From NCBI GenBank assembly GCA_009695205.1, contig SIBK01000005.1, positions 1-64,000 of the forward strand: DNA of 64,000 bases, read 5' to 3'. Source of the stretch: Pedosphaera sp. (GTDB lineage: Bacteria > Verrucomicrobiota > Verrucomicrobiia > Limisphaerales > UBA9464). A program made the translations under genes and the position numbers. This document shows positions 1 to 11,949 of the stretch, in pieces. The notes under the pieces were generated by a model that saw only the letters and a list, made by a program, of their open reading frames with translations, had not been told where the DNA came from and did not search any database. Position 1 is the stretch's first letter. Every line of letters begins with the position of its first letter.

Positions 1-143
1 GGGGCTGTGAAAGGACTTAACAACAAGATTCGAGTGACCACCCGACGAGCCTACGGCTTTCGGACATATTGAGCACTGGAAGTAGCTCTATATCAAAGTC
101 TTGGAGAACTACCTGTACCGCAACCACCCACAGATTCTGCTGA
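1..143 (+). pseudogene. C-terminal remnant of an ISL3-like transposase
   Basis: The first bases translate to a stretch containing LNNKIR and RRAYGFRT, followed by LYQSLGELP and, after a frame change, THRFC and a stop at 141-143. This order matches the C-terminus of DDE transposases of the ISL3/IS1165 type as I know them. The copy is broken: a TGA follows the RAYGFRTY segment in frame, and the final THRFC is reached only by a shift near 130. The rest of the gene lies outside the window. No terminal inverted repeat is recognisable. Family assignment is by motif memory, so moderate. Confidence 0.55.
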
Positions 144-384
144 AGAGGCTGAATTGATTTGCCGGGGCGTTTGCTCTAGGAAGGGACTCCTTGACCCCCG
201 ACGATCCGAAAATCTCTGGAGTTATCTTCAGGCGCGATATGAGGGCGCGGGTGTGGCTCGTCTCCTGTTTTCGCAGGGGCGGTGCGTTTCACCCGATGGC
301 TTCGAGGTTTACCACGTTCGTTTGGCGCCGCTTTGATTCCTTCGGAGGTGATGTGGCGCAGGGCGGGGTCGATGGAAGTGGAGT
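144..384. other. Non-coding stretch before the cytochrome gene
   Basis: I see no convincing gene here; the open frames lack family motifs. A purine-rich GGAAG/GGAG stretch directly before the ATG at 385 is a plausible ribosome binding site for the cytochrome gene and supports that start over the earlier in-frame codons. Confidence 0.4.
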
Positions 385-1181
385 ATGAAAATACGGCGAT
401 CGATTGTTTGGGCGGGGATTTTAGGAGCTGTGGCCCTTGCCAGCTGATCCTTTCTTCGTGTTCCACGGTTCAACGGACGGTATTGGCTCCCCCTGAGATC
501 GTGGGGGCAACCTACGCAGGCAACAAGGTCTGTGCGGACTGTCACGCAACCGTTACGCGCGGCTTCTCGGCGAGCGTCCATGCGCGCCTGCATTTTGAAG
601 GCTCACCCATAGCGGGTCAGAGCGGCTGCGAATCGTGCCATGGTCCGGCCAGCAAACACGTCCAGGCCGGCGGAGGGCGAGGCAAGTTCATTGTCAACCC
701 GCGCCAGGATGCGGCGACTTGTTTTCAGTGTCATCTCGATGTGCATGCCGCGTTCAAGTTGCCTCAGCACCATCCCGTGACGGAGGGGCGGATGAATTGT
801 GCGCAATGCCACGATCCGCATGGCGCGGACATCATGAAGCCGGCCGGGGGTCTGGCAATGGCCTGGCTGAACCAATCGTGCGCGCAATGTCATCGCGACC
901 AGGCGCGGCCGTTTGTGTTCGAGCACGAGGCGCTGCGCGAGGGCTGCACCGTCTGCCACAACCCCCACGGGTCCATCAACGCGAAGTTGCTTGTCCAGCG
1001 CGATAATAACCTCTGCCTCCGCTGCCATGCGCAGCTGCAGTCGAGCGCGAACCGCATCTTCATCGGCAAAACAGATCATACAACGCGCGGCGACACATCG
1101 CTGCGGATCGGCACCTGCTCGACCGCCGGATGCCATACGGCCGTGCACGGATCCAATGTGAATCGCACGCTGCTCTATTGA
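385..1181 (+). pseudogene. Multiheme c-type cytochrome lipoprotein (DmsE-like), frameshifted in its signal peptide
   Basis: The main frame carries seven CxxCH heme sites (CADCH, CESCH, CFQCH, CAQCH twice, CTVCH, CLRCH) and one CSTAGCH, so up to eight c-type hemes. The pattern HHPVTEGRMNC...CHDPHG resembles DmsE/MtrA-type periplasmic electron carriers. From the ATG at 385, preceded by a purine-rich SD, a hydrophobic signal peptide begins (MKIRRSIVWAGILGAVALA) but hits TGA at 445-447. The heme frame supplies the next part, with a lipobox LSSC (Cys codon 459-461). One indel near 440-450 therefore splits signal peptide and mature protein. Expected role: moving electrons to the porin encoded next. 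Translation from an upstream in-frame start would give a protein without a proper export signal. Confidence 0.75.
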
Positions 1182-1223
1182 AAGTCACCCGCTCCGCGAG
1201 CCGTTCGCGGCTCACGAACATCG

Positions 1224-3744
1224 ATGAATCCCGTCCTCCAGTCTCGTCCGCCTTATCGGATTGCACTTGCGTGTTGTGGGGTTTGGGTGGCGCTCGGCGC
1301 GCTGATTTCTCCGGCGACGCATTCGGCGGAATTCGACGAGAGCAAGCTCCCGCCGCCGGCAAAGGGTGATGTAACATTCGACCGAGACATAAGACCCATT
1401 TTTGAAGCGAGCTGCTTTCGATGTCATGGGCCGGAGAAACCGAGGAGCAAATTTAGCCTCGTTCAACGCGACGGCGCGATCAAGGGGGGTGCGAACGGTG
1501 TGGATATCCTGCCAGGACAGAGTGGCGCCAGCCCCTTGATCCATTATGTGGCGCGGCTGGTTGAGGACATGGAGATGCCGCCGCCCGACAAAGGCGAGCC
1601 GCTCACACCCGAACAGGTCGGCCTCCTCCGCACGTGGATCGATCAGGGTGCGCCCTGGTCCGGAAACACGAATGCGTCCGCAAGCCAGCTAACGTACTCG
1701 CTCACGCCCTTCATGCAGTGATCACCGTGAGCAGCAACGAGCGCAAGTTTCGCGGACATTCCTGGACGCGAGATGGTTGGTCCGGCGGTGTGTTGGATTT
1801 TTGACTCGAGGAGAAGCGCGCCGAGGGCAAGACATTGAGCATCGAAGGGCGGGCGATCGCGAATCAAGACGATTATCGGATCGCACTGGCCGGCGACAAG
1901 GCGGACGTAGGATTCTTCCGCGGCGGCTACGAACAGTATCGGAAGTTCTTCGACGACACCGGCGGCTACTATGCGCCGTTCATGCCTTCCTCATTCGCGT
2001 TGGACCGGGATTTGTCGCTTAAGATGGGACGGGCGTGGTTCGATGTCGGGCTGACGTTGCCCGACTGGCCACGAATAGTAATCGGCTACGAGTATCAATT
2101 TAAGAATGGCACCAAGCCGACATTGCAATGGGGGCAGGCGGCGTTCGGGGTCGATCCGGCGGTTGTTCGGGGGATATACCCGGCGTCGAAGGAAATCGAT
2201 GAGCGGACGCATATTCTCAAGTTCGACCTGACGCATGAGATTCGCGGGGTTTCGATTGAGAATAGTTTTCGCGGCGAGTTCTATGACCTGCGAACGACGC
2301 GGCTCAACGCGAATTTCATCTCAACGGAAACTGATCGTTTTATGCGGTTCCAGGAAGGCTATCAGCACTTCCAGGGTGCGAACATGTTCCGGTTGGAGAA
2401 ACATGTCCTGGACTGGCTGTTGATTTCGGGCGGCTACCTGTATTCGAAACTGAACGCTGACGCGACGTTTGCGCAGGTGGAGATCATTGACCTGAGATCG
2501 CCCGGCCCGTCCTTTTTCCGGGAGGACCAGGCCTAGCAGATCCTGTTGAGCCGCGAGTCGAGTGTCTTCAACGCCAACGCGTTGCTCGGGCCGTGGCAGG
2601 GCCTGACCTTTTCAGCGGGCGTCCAGCCGGAATGGACGCGTCAGGAAGGCCTCGGCTCCTTGCTGGCGTTCGGTTCGGTGCCGACGAGTCTGACGAGCGA
2701 TTCCTCCAAAACCGCCGTGGAGCAGAATTTCGCGCTCCGGTACACCGCGATTCCGTTCACCGTGCTATACGTGGAGGGGCGCTATCAGCAGGAACGCTTT
2801 GATTTGGATGAGCGCCAATTCTCCGACCAGGCCGGGGATGACGGCTCGCACAGCTATTTCGGCTTTCAGCGTGCTACCGAGGCCACGACGGATCGGAAGG
2901 AGCATCGCGTCGGATTTTCCGTTTCACCGTGGCCGCGCGTTTCGCTCAATGCCCACTACCGACACCGCAACCGGCCCAGCGACTATGACCACGAGCAGGA
3001 TTTCGGCGGCTTCGATGAGAACGGCGCTCCGTCGCCCGGCCTCGGCGGTGTGGATGCAGACGGCAATCTCATCCCCGGCCACGCCAACGGTTATCCCGCA
3101 TTCATCCGCGCGCGCGATCTCGCAAGCGATGAAGTGGAAACCAAGCTGGTATTGCGTCCCGTTACCTGGATGAAGGCGACCTTGAAATATCAGCTGATTG
3201 CCAGTGACTTCCATACCACAACGGATCCGGCGGTCGATCCAGCGACCGAAGTGACGATGCCCGGTTCGGCGTCGCCCGGAGGTAGAATTTTGTGGGCAAT
3301 TCCGACGCGCACATCTACAGCCTTAACACCACGCTCACGCCGTGGTCGCGGTGGTATTCATCCACGACGTTTGTCTACAGCGATTCGCGAACCGTCAGCG
3401 GAGTCAATAACAAGAGTTATCTCGTTCCGTATCGCGGCGGGACGTTTAGTCTCATGACCAGCGGGACCTTTGTGCTCGATGCCCGAACAGATTTGAGCGC
3501 CGGGTATTCCTTTTCACACGCGGATTTTCGCCAGCACAACGCGAGCGATGGGCTGCCCCTCGGGATCGTATATACGTTGCATGGATTGCAAGCCGGGGTC
3601 ACGCGACGTTTCAAACATGTCGTCTCGAGCAACCTACAATACGGCTTCTACAACTATCGGGAACCAACAGGTGGGACCGCCCAGGACTACACAGCCCACG
3701 CGGTGTTCGCCTCGATCACCCTAAAATGGCCCGGTGAGCGTTGA
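1224..3744 (+). pseudogene. PSCyt1 heme domain fused to an MtrB/PioB-type outer-membrane beta-barrel, four lesions
   Basis: The first ORF (1224-1721) has a signal peptide and a planctomycete-type cytochrome C domain: IFEASCFRCHG, then MEMPPPDKGEPLT and WIDQGAPW. Directly after it the frame shifts near 1719 and continues as a beta-barrel of the decaheme-associated MtrB/PioB family (NERKFRGHSWTRDGWSGG, YEQYRKFFDDTGGYY, then many alternating amphipathic strands). That frame is cut by TGA at 1802-1804 and TAG at 2534-2536. It is shifted once more near 3285-3291 before the last segment (GNSDAHIYSLN...FASITLKW). The continuous homology across these points suggests one ancestral gene of about 840 codons. 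Family role: porin holding a cytochrome wire across the outer membrane; the fused heme domain could be the periplasmic docking site (inference). Reconstructed barrel strands end normally with aromatic residues. Confidence 0.75.
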
Positions 3745-3822
3745 CGCGTCCGCATGGGTGAGGTAATACCCAACGCGCTAGGAATAAAACACGGTGCGAT
3801 GCCTCCAACTTAAAACGTATTC

Positions 3823-4691
3823 TTGAAAACTCAACTTCTCCGACGCGCGCAACGCTTGCTGGCCGCTTGCTTGTTCTCCGTACTCGGGTCGCTGCTGGCC
3901 GGCGCGGCCAATTTTATCGTGACCCTATCCGGTTTTTCTTTCTCGCCACAAACCGTGACGATCACCGCCGGCGATTCGATCACGTTTACTAACAAAGGCG
4001 GATTTCACAATGCCACCTGCCAGGACGCCGTCCGGCGTGCGGTTTGAAGACCGCGAAGGACGCCCCCTGGGGAGCCACGACGACGTTTAATTCGGTCGGT
4101 GTGTTCAAGTATCGCTGCACAATTCACTCCCAAAACTTCAGCTCAGGCATGATCGGGTCTGTAACGGTAAATCCTCGGGTTAACATCCGGCCGACGATCA
4201 CTCTCACCAATCCTCCGCCTGGCGCGGTCTTCACTGCGCCCGCCAATGTCGCGCTGGGAGCGAGTGCGTCGGACCCCGATGGAACCATCAAACAGGTCGA
4301 ATTCTTCCAGGACGGCGTTCGAATCGGTGTCGATGCCGTTGCCCCGTACGTGGCGACCGCCACAGCCCTTGCTTCGGGAAGCTACACTTTTTCAGCCGTC
4401 GCTACAGACGACACAGGCGCTTTCACGACCAATGCCATTGCGGTCAAAGTCAACCAGCCGGCGGGGCCGATCACTCTTTCTAATCCGGCGGTCCTGAATG
4501 GAGAATTTCGTGTCACGGTTAACGGCACCGTGCTGAACGCGTCCTACGAGCTACAAGTCTCGGCGAACTTGATGGACAATTTTTCCGCGCCCGCGGCAGT
4601 TGTTTTTAACGGTGCGGCCAACCCCATCCCGCTGGTCGTCCCCGGTGGTGCTGGTGGCGCGGCGAAATACTAGCGAGTGAAGGCGAAGTAA
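3823..4691 (+). pseudogene. Secreted cupredoxin-Ig-like protein, frameshift and late amber codon
   Basis: A signal peptide (start TTG 3823) leads into a cupredoxin fold: FSFSPQTVTITAGDSITFTN, GGFHNATC, then after a frameshift near 4030 WGATTTFNSVGVFKYRC, with copper ligands His (FHN), Cys (YRC), His (IHS) and Met (SSGM) all present. An Ig-like domain follows (TLTNPPPGAVFTAPANV through VATDDTGAFTTNAIAVKV), then a C-terminal segment typical of these proteins. TAG at 4671-4673 replaces an expected codon before RVKAK and TAA at 4689-4691. Probable role: copper electron-transfer protein partnering the cytochrome and porin upstream (inference from position). Confidence 0.7.
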
Positions 4692-4760
4692 CCTTGCTTG
4701 AAATGAGAGCTGCGGTCCATGCACACCGTTGTTTGCAGTCGACCCTAAAAGACTGCTTCA

Positions 4761-7700
4761 ATGACGGGCATGTCGATGAATGTGATTCGGGTTGTGGGAG
4801 CCCGGCAGCATAACCTCAAGAATCTGACGCTGACGATCCCCCGGGATCGGTTGGTGGTTTTTACCGGGCCGAGCGGTTCGGGGAAGTCTTCCCTGGCATT
4901 TGACACGTTGTTTGCGGAGGGACAGCGAAAATACGTTGAGTCTCTCTCGGCTTACGCCCGTCAATTTCTCGATCAGATGGAGAAGCCGGAGGTTGACCGT
5001 ATCGAGGGATTGTCCCCAGCCATCGCCATTGAACAGCGCACGAGCGGGGCCAATCCGCGTTCGACCATTGCCACGACGACGGAGATCTACGATTACCTCC
5101 GACTTTTGTACACCAATGCCGGCCAGTCCCATGATCCAGCCTCGGGCACCCCAGTAACGCATCAGTCTACGAGCGAAATCGTGGACAAGCTCCTGTTAAT
5201 GCCGGCGCGAACGCGACTAATGCTCCTTGCTCCGGCGGTCGATGGGCAACGGGGAGAATTCCGAGACGTGCTGGAGCGATTTTCTCGCGAGGGGTTTGTT
5301 CGGGCTCGAGTTGACGGGCAAGTCCTGGAGTTGGTTGCCAACAAACTGCCACGGTTGGACCCCAAGCAGGCTCACACCATCGAAGTGGTGGTGGACCGTC
5401 TGGTGCTTGCGGAGGGTATTCGCACGCGTCTGACCGATTCTGTGGAAACCGCTTTGAGATGGGGTGATGGACGATTGCTGGCCCTGCACCAGGCGGAGCT
5501 TCCGGCAGCCCGGGCAGCGGGCCCGGAACGATCCCAGCGCGGGCCCGCGTTGACGTCTCCTGTCGGAGCCTCGGACAGCTGGACAGAGACTTTACACAGT
5601 AACCGCCTGTATTCGCCGGCGACGGGGAAGTCTTTTGAAACGCCAACACCTCAGCATTTCTCGTTCAATTCACCGCGCGGCGCCTGCCCGGTCTGCCTGG
5701 GGTTGGGGCAAAAGCTTGTATTCGACCCTGCCTTGGTGGTTCCGGATGATACCAAGACGTTGGAGGACGGCGCGGTGCAACCCTATCGCCGGCTTGGCGG
5801 GAAGCGCATGGCCACTTACTATAAGAGTCTTCTCAAGGGAGTCGCCTCGAAATACGGGGTGGAGATGACCCGACCCTGGAAAGCATTACCGGTGTCGTTC
5901 CGGAAAAAACTGATGCACGGCACGGGCGATGAGGAGGTTGAATTCACTTTTCTGCGAGTGGGGAAAGCCAGTCCCACGACGCGACCCTTCGAGGGGGTAA
6001 TACCGAATCTCCAGCGGCTCTATGCGGAAAGCGAGAGCGAGTTTACCCGGAATCGCCTCAAGGCTTATATGACATTATATCCGTGCGATGCCTGCATGGG
6101 TCGGCGCCTAAAGCCGGAGATTCTCGCGGTGACGTTGCCGGTGCCGGATCCCCGGTTCGCATCGGCCCGGGATCCGGCGTCGCTCGTGCCAGGAATCAGC
6201 ATCGCCGGCTTTTGCGGTCTCTCGATCGATGCGGCGATCGAGTTTATGAAATCCGTGCCGTTGACAGAATTTCAGCGAAAGGTGGTGGGTGAGGTGGTGA
6301 CCGAGATCAGAGCTCGGTTGGGGTTCCTGCGCCAAGTGGGGCTTGGCTACCTGACGCTGGATCGAGAGAGCGGGACGTTGAGCGGTGGGGAGGCACAGCG
6401 GATTCGACTTGCGACTCAGATTGGAGCGGGTCTGGTGGGTGTGCTTTACATCCTGGATGAACCGAGCATTGGCCTGCATCAGCGTGACAACGAACGCCTC
6501 CTGGCGACGGTGAAGCATCTGCGCGACCTTGGGAATTCCGTGATCGTCGTAGAGCATGATGAAGAGACGATCCGGGCGGCGGATCATCTGGTGGACCTGG
6601 GTCCTGGGGCCGGGGTCCGTGGGGGAGAGATTGTAGCCCAGGGAACGGTTGCAGAAGTGCTGGCGAATCCGCAATCGGTGACCGGCCGCTACCTTTCTGG
6701 AGCATTGGAGATACCCGTTCCGAAGAATCGTGTGTCGCCGCGCACGGACCGGGGTTGGATTGAAATCCTGGGAGCGAGAGAAAACAACCTTCGTAACATC
6801 GATGCGCGGATTCCATTAGGCACTCTGACGTGCATCACGGGAGTGAGTGGCAGTGGAAAATCAACGCTCGTGGATGACATTTTGCGGCGGGCCCTGTTTC
6901 GGAAATGGTACGGATCGAAGGAACGTCCGGGTCTGCATCGGGAAATCCGGGGCATCGAGTCCCTGGAAAAGTGCATTGTCATCGATCAAGCGCCGATTGG
7001 CCGAACGCCTCGGAGCAATCCCGCAACCTACACCGGGATGTTCGGGGCCATTCGGGATCTTTTTGCTTCACTACCGGCCGCCCGGGTGCGCGGGTATCAA
7101 GCAGGGCGCTTCAGCTTCAACGTCAAAGGTGGGCGTTGTGAAAAGTGTGAGGGAGAGGGGGTATTGAAGATTGAGATGCACTTCCTACCACCGGTATATG
7201 TGACCTGCGAGGGGTGCGGCGGGAAACGCTACAACCGGGAAACCCTTGAGATGACCTACAAGGGGTTGAACATCGCGGACGTTTTGGAATTAACAGTGGA
7301 CGAAGCGGTGGTATTCTTTCGGGCGGCTTCCAAACTTCACGACCCGTGCCTGACACTGGCCGAAGTTGGCTTGGGATATTTGAAACTGGGTCAGGCTGCG
7401 ACGACTCTTTCGGGAGGCGAGGCCCAGCGGTTAAAACTGGCGGCCGAATTAGCCAGGCGCCAGAATGGTCGGGTACTTTACCTGCTGGATGAACCGACCA
7501 CAGGCTTACATTTTCAGGACATCTCGAGATTGCTGGACGTCCTCTTCAAGCTTCGTCAATCCGGCAACACATTGGTCGTGATCGAACATAACATGGAGGT
7601 GATTAAGACAGCGGACTGGATCCTGGATCTCGGTCCGGAAGGGGGGGCAGGTGGAGGGAGGATTGTTGCGGAGGGAACACCGGAACAGGTGGCAGTGGTT

Positions 7701-7769
7701 CCCGAGAGCCACACGGGACAGTTTTTGAGTCGCGTGTTGGCGGGCCGACGAGGATCCTTCTCAGCATGA
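4761..7769 (+). CDS. uvrA: Excinuclease ABC subunit A
   Basis: DNA damage recognition ATPase of nucleotide excision repair; acts as a dimer and loads UvrB (uvrB is at 30335-32392). 1002 residues, slightly longer than the usual ~940-950. Walker [10 protein letters not shown] lies at residues 36-44 and a second GVSGSGKST near 693. Signature LSGGEAQRI is near 538 and [12 protein letters not shown] near 884. Zinc-binding cysteine pairs appear as CPVCLG (~309), CDAC (~442) and CEKCEG...CEGCGGKRY (~793-823). The start is uncertain: ATGs at 4761, 4770 and 4776 are in frame and no clear Shine-Dalgarno sequence is visible. The gene overlaps the next by 4 bp (ATGA). It is fully open, unlike everything upstream. 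Confidence 0.97.
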   Translation: MTGMSMNVIRVVGARQHNLKNLTLTIPRDRLVVFTGPSGSGKSSLAFDTLFAEGQRKYVESLSAYARQFLDQMEKPEVDRIEGLSPAIAIEQRTSGANPRSTIATTTEIYDYLRLLYTNAGQSHDPASGTPVTHQSTSEIVDKLLLMPARTRLMLLAPAVDGQRGEFRDVLERFSREGFVRARVDGQVLELVANKLPRLDPKQAHTIEVVVDRLVLAEGIRTRLTDSVETALRWGDGRLLALHQAELPAARAAGPERSQRGPALTSPVGASDSWTETLHSNRLYSPATGKSFETPTPQHFSFNSPRGACPVCLGLGQKLVFDPALVVPDDTKTLEDGAVQPYRRLGGKRMATYYKSLLKGVASKYGVEMTRPWKALPVSFRKKLMHGTGDEEVEFTFLRVGKASPTTRPFEGVIPNLQRLYAESESEFTRNRLKAYMTLYPCDACMGRRLKPEILAVTLPVPDPRFASARDPASLVPGISIAGFCGLSIDAAIEFMKSVPLTEFQRKVVGEVVTEIRARLGFLRQVGLGYLTLDRESGTLSGGEAQRIRLATQIGAGLVGVLYILDEPSIGLHQRDNERLLATVKHLRDLGNSVIVVEHDEETIRAADHLVDLGPGAGVRGGEIVAQGTVAEVLANPQSVTGRYLSGALEIPVPKNRVSPRTDRGWIEILGARENNLRNIDARIPLGTLTCITGVSGSGKSTLVDDILRRALFRKWYGSKERPGLHREIRGIESLEKCIVIDQAPIGRTPRSNPATYTGMFGAIRDLFASLPAARVRGYQAGRFSFNVKGGRCEKCEGEGVLKIEMHFLPPVYVTCEGCGGKRYNRETLEMTYKGLNIADVLELTVDEAVVFFRAASKLHDPCLTLAEVGLGYLKLGQAATTLSGGEAQRLKLAAELARRQNGRVLYLLDEPTTGLHFQDISRLLDVLFKLRQSGNTLVVIEHNMEVIKTADWILDLGPEGGAGGGRIVAEGTPEQVAVVPESHTGQFLSRVLAGRRGSFSA

Positions 7770-10348
7770 TCCGGCCCGCCGTCCTCATTCTGGGATTGCT
7801 CCTGACAGGATGCCTTCTGCCAGGGCGGACTGCATTGGGGCAGCCCGCGGAGACAGAGGAGCAGTTGGCGTTCAAGGCGGCGGCCCGGGCGATGGAGGAC
7901 GGGAACTATGAGCGGGCGATGAATGAGTTTCGCGAGTATGGCAAAAAGTTTCCTGAGTCTGCGCGGATTGCGGATGCAGCGGAACGGGCTTGGTTGTCGG
8001 AAGCCGAGCTCGCTCTGGAACGGACCAATCTGGGAGTGGCGGCGAAACTGTTCGAAAGCTTTCCTGGGAAGTTTCCTCAATCGGAGCGAAAGGGGATCGC
8101 CACAGTGGGTTCGTCAGAGACCGCACGGCGGGCCGGTCAGTTGGCGCGAGCAAAGGAGTTGCTCATGGCCGAGAAGGGCGGGTTCCAAGTTGCGCTTGCC
8201 GCAGGGCAGCCCCCGGGAGTTCTGCTGCGCGGATTGTTGTTGCTGTCCGAACTCGAAGCGGAACAGCGCGAATACGCGGCGGCGGAAGTTTATTTGCGGC
8301 AGGCCACCAACTACGTTCAAGGGCCGACCGATGCCTGGAGGCGACTCGGGGTACAATTCAATGCTCGGAGCGACGCGGCCAACTGGGCGGGCGCCCGCGA
8401 CACGGCGCGGCTACTTCGCGATCTCGGCACCAACGAGATTTTGGTTGCACATCGGCCCGAAGCGACGGCGATGCTTGGACGCGCGCTAACGGCGCTGGGG
8501 GAGAATGATGAGGCGATCCGGGTCTGGCAGGAGAATCTGGCCGTGGGTCTCCCGGTGGTCTTGCGGACAGAGGCGGCCTCGCGACTCGCAGAGATTCAGA
8601 TCAGCCTTGGCCAGTTAACCCCGGCACGGGAGACATTGGAAGCGTACCTAAGAGAAAATCTGTCCGATGCGGGCGCAGCCGGAGTGCGACTTCAACTCGC
8701 GCGAGTGCTGCTGCAACAGGCCCTCACCATGACTAACGCCGGCGGCGGGCTCAGCACCCCCGGGTTGGTCCAAATTGTTCGTGCCTCAGGGTTGTTCGAG
8801 CGGGTGGCGACCAATGGCGGTCCAGCAATTCTGACCGGAGCTGCCTGGCTGGGAAAGGGCTGGTGTCGTTGGGAGGAGTATGGCGCGGGCGGTGGCACCA
8901 ATCGCCTTGAGGACGCCGGGGCTGCGTTTCTGCGAGCGGCCAGCCAGCTGCCTTTTTCCCGGGATCAACAGACCGCCTTCTTCAAGCTCGCGGATGTTCA
9001 ATTGGCGATCGGCCAATCCTCTCTGGCCTTCACCAACTACGAACGCGTGGCTGGAGGTTATAGCAATGTAAGCGGGTTAGATCCTGTTTTGGAGCAGTCC
9101 GCCCGACTCCAGGCGGCTGTATCGGCCGCGGATTGTGGATTTCAAGGGCCCGCATCAACGTGGTTGAGGCGATGGGTCACCCACGAACCGCCCGATTCCG
9201 ATCTGGCTCGCGGTATACTTCTGGTGACGCAGACGCTCGAGAAGAGACAGTTGAGGGCGGATGCCCGCGCGGTTCTACAGCAGGAAATGCTGGAATCAGG
9301 ACGATCTATCACAATTAAGCCCGTTCTTCAACTTGCCTTGGCCAGTTCCTATCAGCGCGACGAGGAATGGGATAGGGCGCTAACGGTTTTGAGTGACTGG
9401 CTCGCGCGGTTTACAACCAACGAATCCGCTCCACAGGTGGCGGTGGAACGGGCGCTGACTGCCGAGCGGGCGGGACGTCTGACCAATGCTGTGGCAATGT
9501 TTGCCGAGCTGGCGACCTTATATCCAACCAATAGTCACGCCCTGCTTGCGCAGCTCTGGCTCGGGGATCACTACTATGCTCGGCAGGAGTTCCAAAAGGC
9601 TGAGGTGGCGTACCTCGTAGTGCTCACTAATTCATCCTGGCGAGGCCGGCCCAATTGGCACCATGCACGATTACTCGCCGCCCGATCGGCTCTCGAACAA
9701 CGGACGCCCGCCGGCCTTGCGAACGCCCGCGGCTATCTCACGAATCTGCTGAGCGATCTGTCGTGTCCGACCAATCTGCTGGCTCAGGGCTATGTTGCCC
9801 TGGGCGATCTGCTGCGACGCGAACCACCGGCGCTTGAGGCAGATGGGTTGCAAAATTTCCGCGAGGCCATCATCGCGTATTCCAAGGTGCCTTCGATGGA
9901 CAACACCGGTGAGCTCGCGCTCGCGGCGTGGGGGGCAGTCGGCGATTGCCACCTTACGTTGGCGGCGAAATATCCCAATAGCTACGGCGCCGCGTCGGAG
10001 GCCTACCGAAAGGTTGCGGATGCGCCGAACTCGGGCGTGACCGTCCGATCAAGAGCTCGCGTGGGACTCGGAATTGTCGCCCAAAAACAGGGGCAACGTG
10101 AGCCGGCGCTCGGACATTTCCAAGATGTCTTCTACGGAAAAATTCTCCGCCCCGGTGAAGTGCTGGATCCATTCTGGCTGCGAACATCGGGGCAAGCCGC
10201 CGCGAAACTGCTCGAGGAAATGGAACGGTGGGAAACCGCATCCCGGGTCTATGAACGCCTCGCCATCCAGCTTCCGTCAGACAGGGTGGTGTTTGATGCG
10301 GAGGTTGCCCGGTGCCGGGAACTGATCAACAAGACCCGCCCGGAGTAA
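7766..10348 (+). CDS. Large TPR-repeat lipoprotein
   Basis: 860 residues. The N-terminus [16 protein letters not shown] is a lipoprotein signal with the lipidated Cys at 16, so it probably sits on the periplasmic side of a membrane. The rest is helical, rich in Ala, Leu and Glu, with repeated TPR-like units (for example [49 protein letters not shown]). Such proteins act as protein-protein scaffolds in envelope assembly or secretion. It overlaps uvrA by 4 bp, so the two are probably translationally coupled, although no functional tie is known to me. Specific function not recognised. Confidence 0.85.
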   Translation: MIRPAVLILGLLLTGCLLPGRTALGQPAETEEQLAFKAAARAMEDGNYERAMNEFREYGKKFPESARIADAAERAWLSEAELALERTNLGVAAKLFESFPGKFPQSERKGIATVGSSETARRAGQLARAKELLMAEKGGFQVALAAGQPPGVLLRGLLLLSELEAEQREYAAAEVYLRQATNYVQGPTDAWRRLGVQFNARSDAANWAGARDTARLLRDLGTNEILVAHRPEATAMLGRALTALGENDEAIRVWQENLAVGLPVVLRTEAASRLAEIQISLGQLTPARETLEAYLRENLSDAGAAGVRLQLARVLLQQALTMTNAGGGLSTPGLVQIVRASGLFERVATNGGPAILTGAAWLGKGWCRWEEYGAGGGTNRLEDAGAAFLRAASQLPFSRDQQTAFFKLADVQLAIGQSSLAFTNYERVAGGYSNVSGLDPVLEQSARLQAAVSAADCGFQGPASTWLRRWVTHEPPDSDLARGILLVTQTLEKRQLRADARAVLQQEMLESGRSITIKPVLQLALASSYQRDEEWDRALTVLSDWLARFTTNESAPQVAVERALTAERAGRLTNAVAMFAELATLYPTNSHALLAQLWLGDHYYARQEFQKAEVAYLVVLTNSSWRGRPNWHHARLLAARSALEQRTPAGLANARGYLTNLLSDLSCPTNLLAQGYVALGDLLRREPPALEADGLQNFREAIIAYSKVPSMDNTGELALAAWGAVGDCHLTLAAKYPNSYGAASEAYRKVADAPNSGVTVRSRARVGLGIVAQKQGQREPALGHFQDVFYGKILRPGEVLDPFWLRTSGQAAAKLLEEMERWETASRVYERLAIQLPSDRVVFDAEVARCRELINKTRPE

Positions 10349-10365
10349 TTGACTCCCCAAGGGGT

Positions 10366-11007
10366 TCACCCGAGACGGTGACGAAATTCCCGACAGGCTT
10401 TGGCAGGATCGGCGTGGTTGAGAATTGCCGACACCACACACGCACGCGTCGCACCCGCAGACAACACCGAATCCAGATTTTCCAGATGGATTCCGCCAAT
10501 GGCGAACCACGGCAACGTCAGATGAGCCGCCGCCCATCTTACATAGTCCAGAGTAACTCCGGGCCGGCCGGGCTTGGTTGGGGTCGGAAATACCGGCCCG
10601 ACCGCCACGTAAGCCGCCCCAGCGTTCACCGCCCGGTGGGCATCGTCTGGACCATGACTGCTCAACCCGGCCCGAGGCGGCTGCGGGCCCGATAAACCCA
10701 GGTCCGCGACATGATGTCGCTGGCCGGTAAAAAAATCCTGCTGCCCGAGATGGCAAAAAGAGGCCCCCACCTCGCGGGCTATCGCCGGATGATCGTTGAC
10801 TACCAGATGAACGCCGGATCGCTCAGTAACGGATTTGAGTTCGCGGGCGACCGGCAGGATCTGGTTCGGCATCCAGTCCTTGCAACGGAGTTGGATCAGG
10901 TCCGCTCCCCCGTCACACAGAGATCGGGCGATTTCTACCGGCGACCGTCCGTGCAGGTAGGCCGAGTCGACGAATGCGTATAAACGACAATCGATGAGCG
11001 GCTTCAA
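10366..11007 (-). CDS. thiE: Thiamine phosphate synthase
   Basis: 213 residues, TIM-barrel. Joins HMP-pyrophosphate to the thiazole phosphate to make thiamine monophosphate. Family motifs are in order: [54 protein letters not shown] (phosphate/pyrophosphate loop) and [12 protein letters not shown], ending with an [12 protein letters not shown] helix. Its start overlaps the stop of the pseudopilin gene 11004-11795 by 4 bp, so it is co-transcribed with that unrelated gene. It converges on the TPR lipoprotein gene with only 17 bp between stops. Confidence 0.93.
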   Translation of the reverse strand: MKPLIDCRLYAFVDSAYLHGRSPVEIARSLCDGGADLIQLRCKDWMPNQILPVARELKSVTERSGVHLVVNDHPAIAREVGASFCHLGQQDFFTGQRHHVADLGLSGPQPPRAGLSSHGPDDAHRAVNAGAAYVAVGPVFPTPTKPGRPGVTLDYVRWAAAHLTLPWFAIGGIHLENLDSVLSAGATRACVVSAILNHADPAKACREFRHRLG

Positions 11008-11795
11008 AGCAGGGGATCAAAGTATTCGCTGGCCAGTGCAGCCTGGTCGAGGATTTGGCGGACCCGCTTGTTTCGGAGGGATTCTCCGTGCGCATCCATG
11101 AAAGTAAAATTAACGCGCCCGTTGTGGACAAGGAAGACGCCGCTGTCCCTCGCAGTGCCGTCCGGATGAAATGCCGCATTCCTCATGGTTTTTGGATCCT
11201 CGTTGACGTAGAGCACTTTCGTTGCGGCATTGCGGACGTTGCCCAGGCGGACACTCCTCTGATGGGCTTCAGTTTCCACCCATCCGTTGAGGCTGAAGTT
11301 GACCCTCAGAGCGGCGCCCAATAGCCCGGTGCTCGGACAGCGGTAGACCGGAAATGAGTTGGTGAAACGCTCCGAATAGGGCAATCGCTGCCCGCCGGTG
11401 ACGTAATTGAACACAGATCCTGCTTCGGCATGAAATCCGAAGGCTGTACGCTTCCATGTCGTGCGGTTAAGCAAATCCGCGGTGCTTTGCCCACCAAATA
11501 ACCAATCCGGACCCAGGTTGCGATCTTCACCCCCCGGCCAGGGCAATCGATCGTCGTTGTCGCCGGCATAGAGGATCGTGCCAATCGAGATCTGGCGCAT
11601 GTTGCTCCGGCACACCGTGGCGAGCGCGGCCCCTCTGGCACCGGTGAGAGCTGGCAATAACATTGCTGCAAGGATGGCGATCACGGCGATGGTGACGAGG
11701 AGCTCAATTAACGTAAAGGCTCCTTGACCGGCGCTCGAATTGCAGATCCGGATCTTCGAAGAGTTCCGCACGGAGCACATGATCTTAGAAGGCAT
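11004..11795 (-). CDS. Prepilin-type N-terminal cleavage protein (pseudopilin)
   Basis: 263 residues. After a short basic leader comes [26 protein letters not shown], the type IV prepilin / type II secretion pseudopilin signal (shown here in part), cleaved before FTLIELL with Glu at +5. The C-terminal region has the [15 protein letters not shown] segment seen in the abundant PVC family of pilin-like proteins (H-X9-DG type). Probable location: inner membrane-anchored, periplasmic. Function of this PVC paralogue family is not established. Followed by thiE with a 4-bp overlap. Confidence 0.85.
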   Translation of the reverse strand: MPSKIMCSVRNSSKIRICNSSAGQGAFTLIELLVTIAVIAILAAMLLPALTGARGAALATVCRSNMRQISIGTILYAGDNDDRLPWPGGEDRNLGPDWLFGGQSTADLLNRTTWKRTAFGFHAEAGSVFNYVTGGQRLPYSERFTNSFPVYRCPSTGLLGAALRVNFSLNGWVETEAHQRSVRLGNVRNAATKVLYVNEDPKTMRNAAFHPDGTARDSGVFLVHNGRVNFTFMDAHGESLRNKRVRQILDQAALASEYFDPLL

Positions 11796-11891
11796 CGAGA
11801 ACTAGGATGGCGAAGTGAGATCGCTCCATCTATCTGCTCTCGCGTAACGTAAGCTGACGCCAAGCGGGTCCTAGTCAATGGAGATCTTTCC

Positions 11892-11925
11892 AAAAAAAAT
11901 GAGCCGGAATCATATCGATCCCGGC
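11892..11925 (-). terminator. Rho-independent terminator after the 11950-12831 gene
   Basis: Read on the minus strand, a stem GCCGGGA...TTCCGGC (7 bp, one G-U) with a 9-nt loop is followed by TCAT and a run of eight T. It lies 24 bp after the stop of the upstream minus-strand pseudopilin gene, in the position expected for its terminator. Confidence 0.7.
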
Positions 11926-11949
11926 CCCGGCGAAACGGTGGAAAGTAGT

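Noticed and set aside
1802..2536. Stop-codon reassignment to explain internal TGA and TAG
   Set aside because: TAA, TAG and TGA all occur as internal stops in different genes, frameshifts occur as well, and intact genes use all stops normally as terminators.
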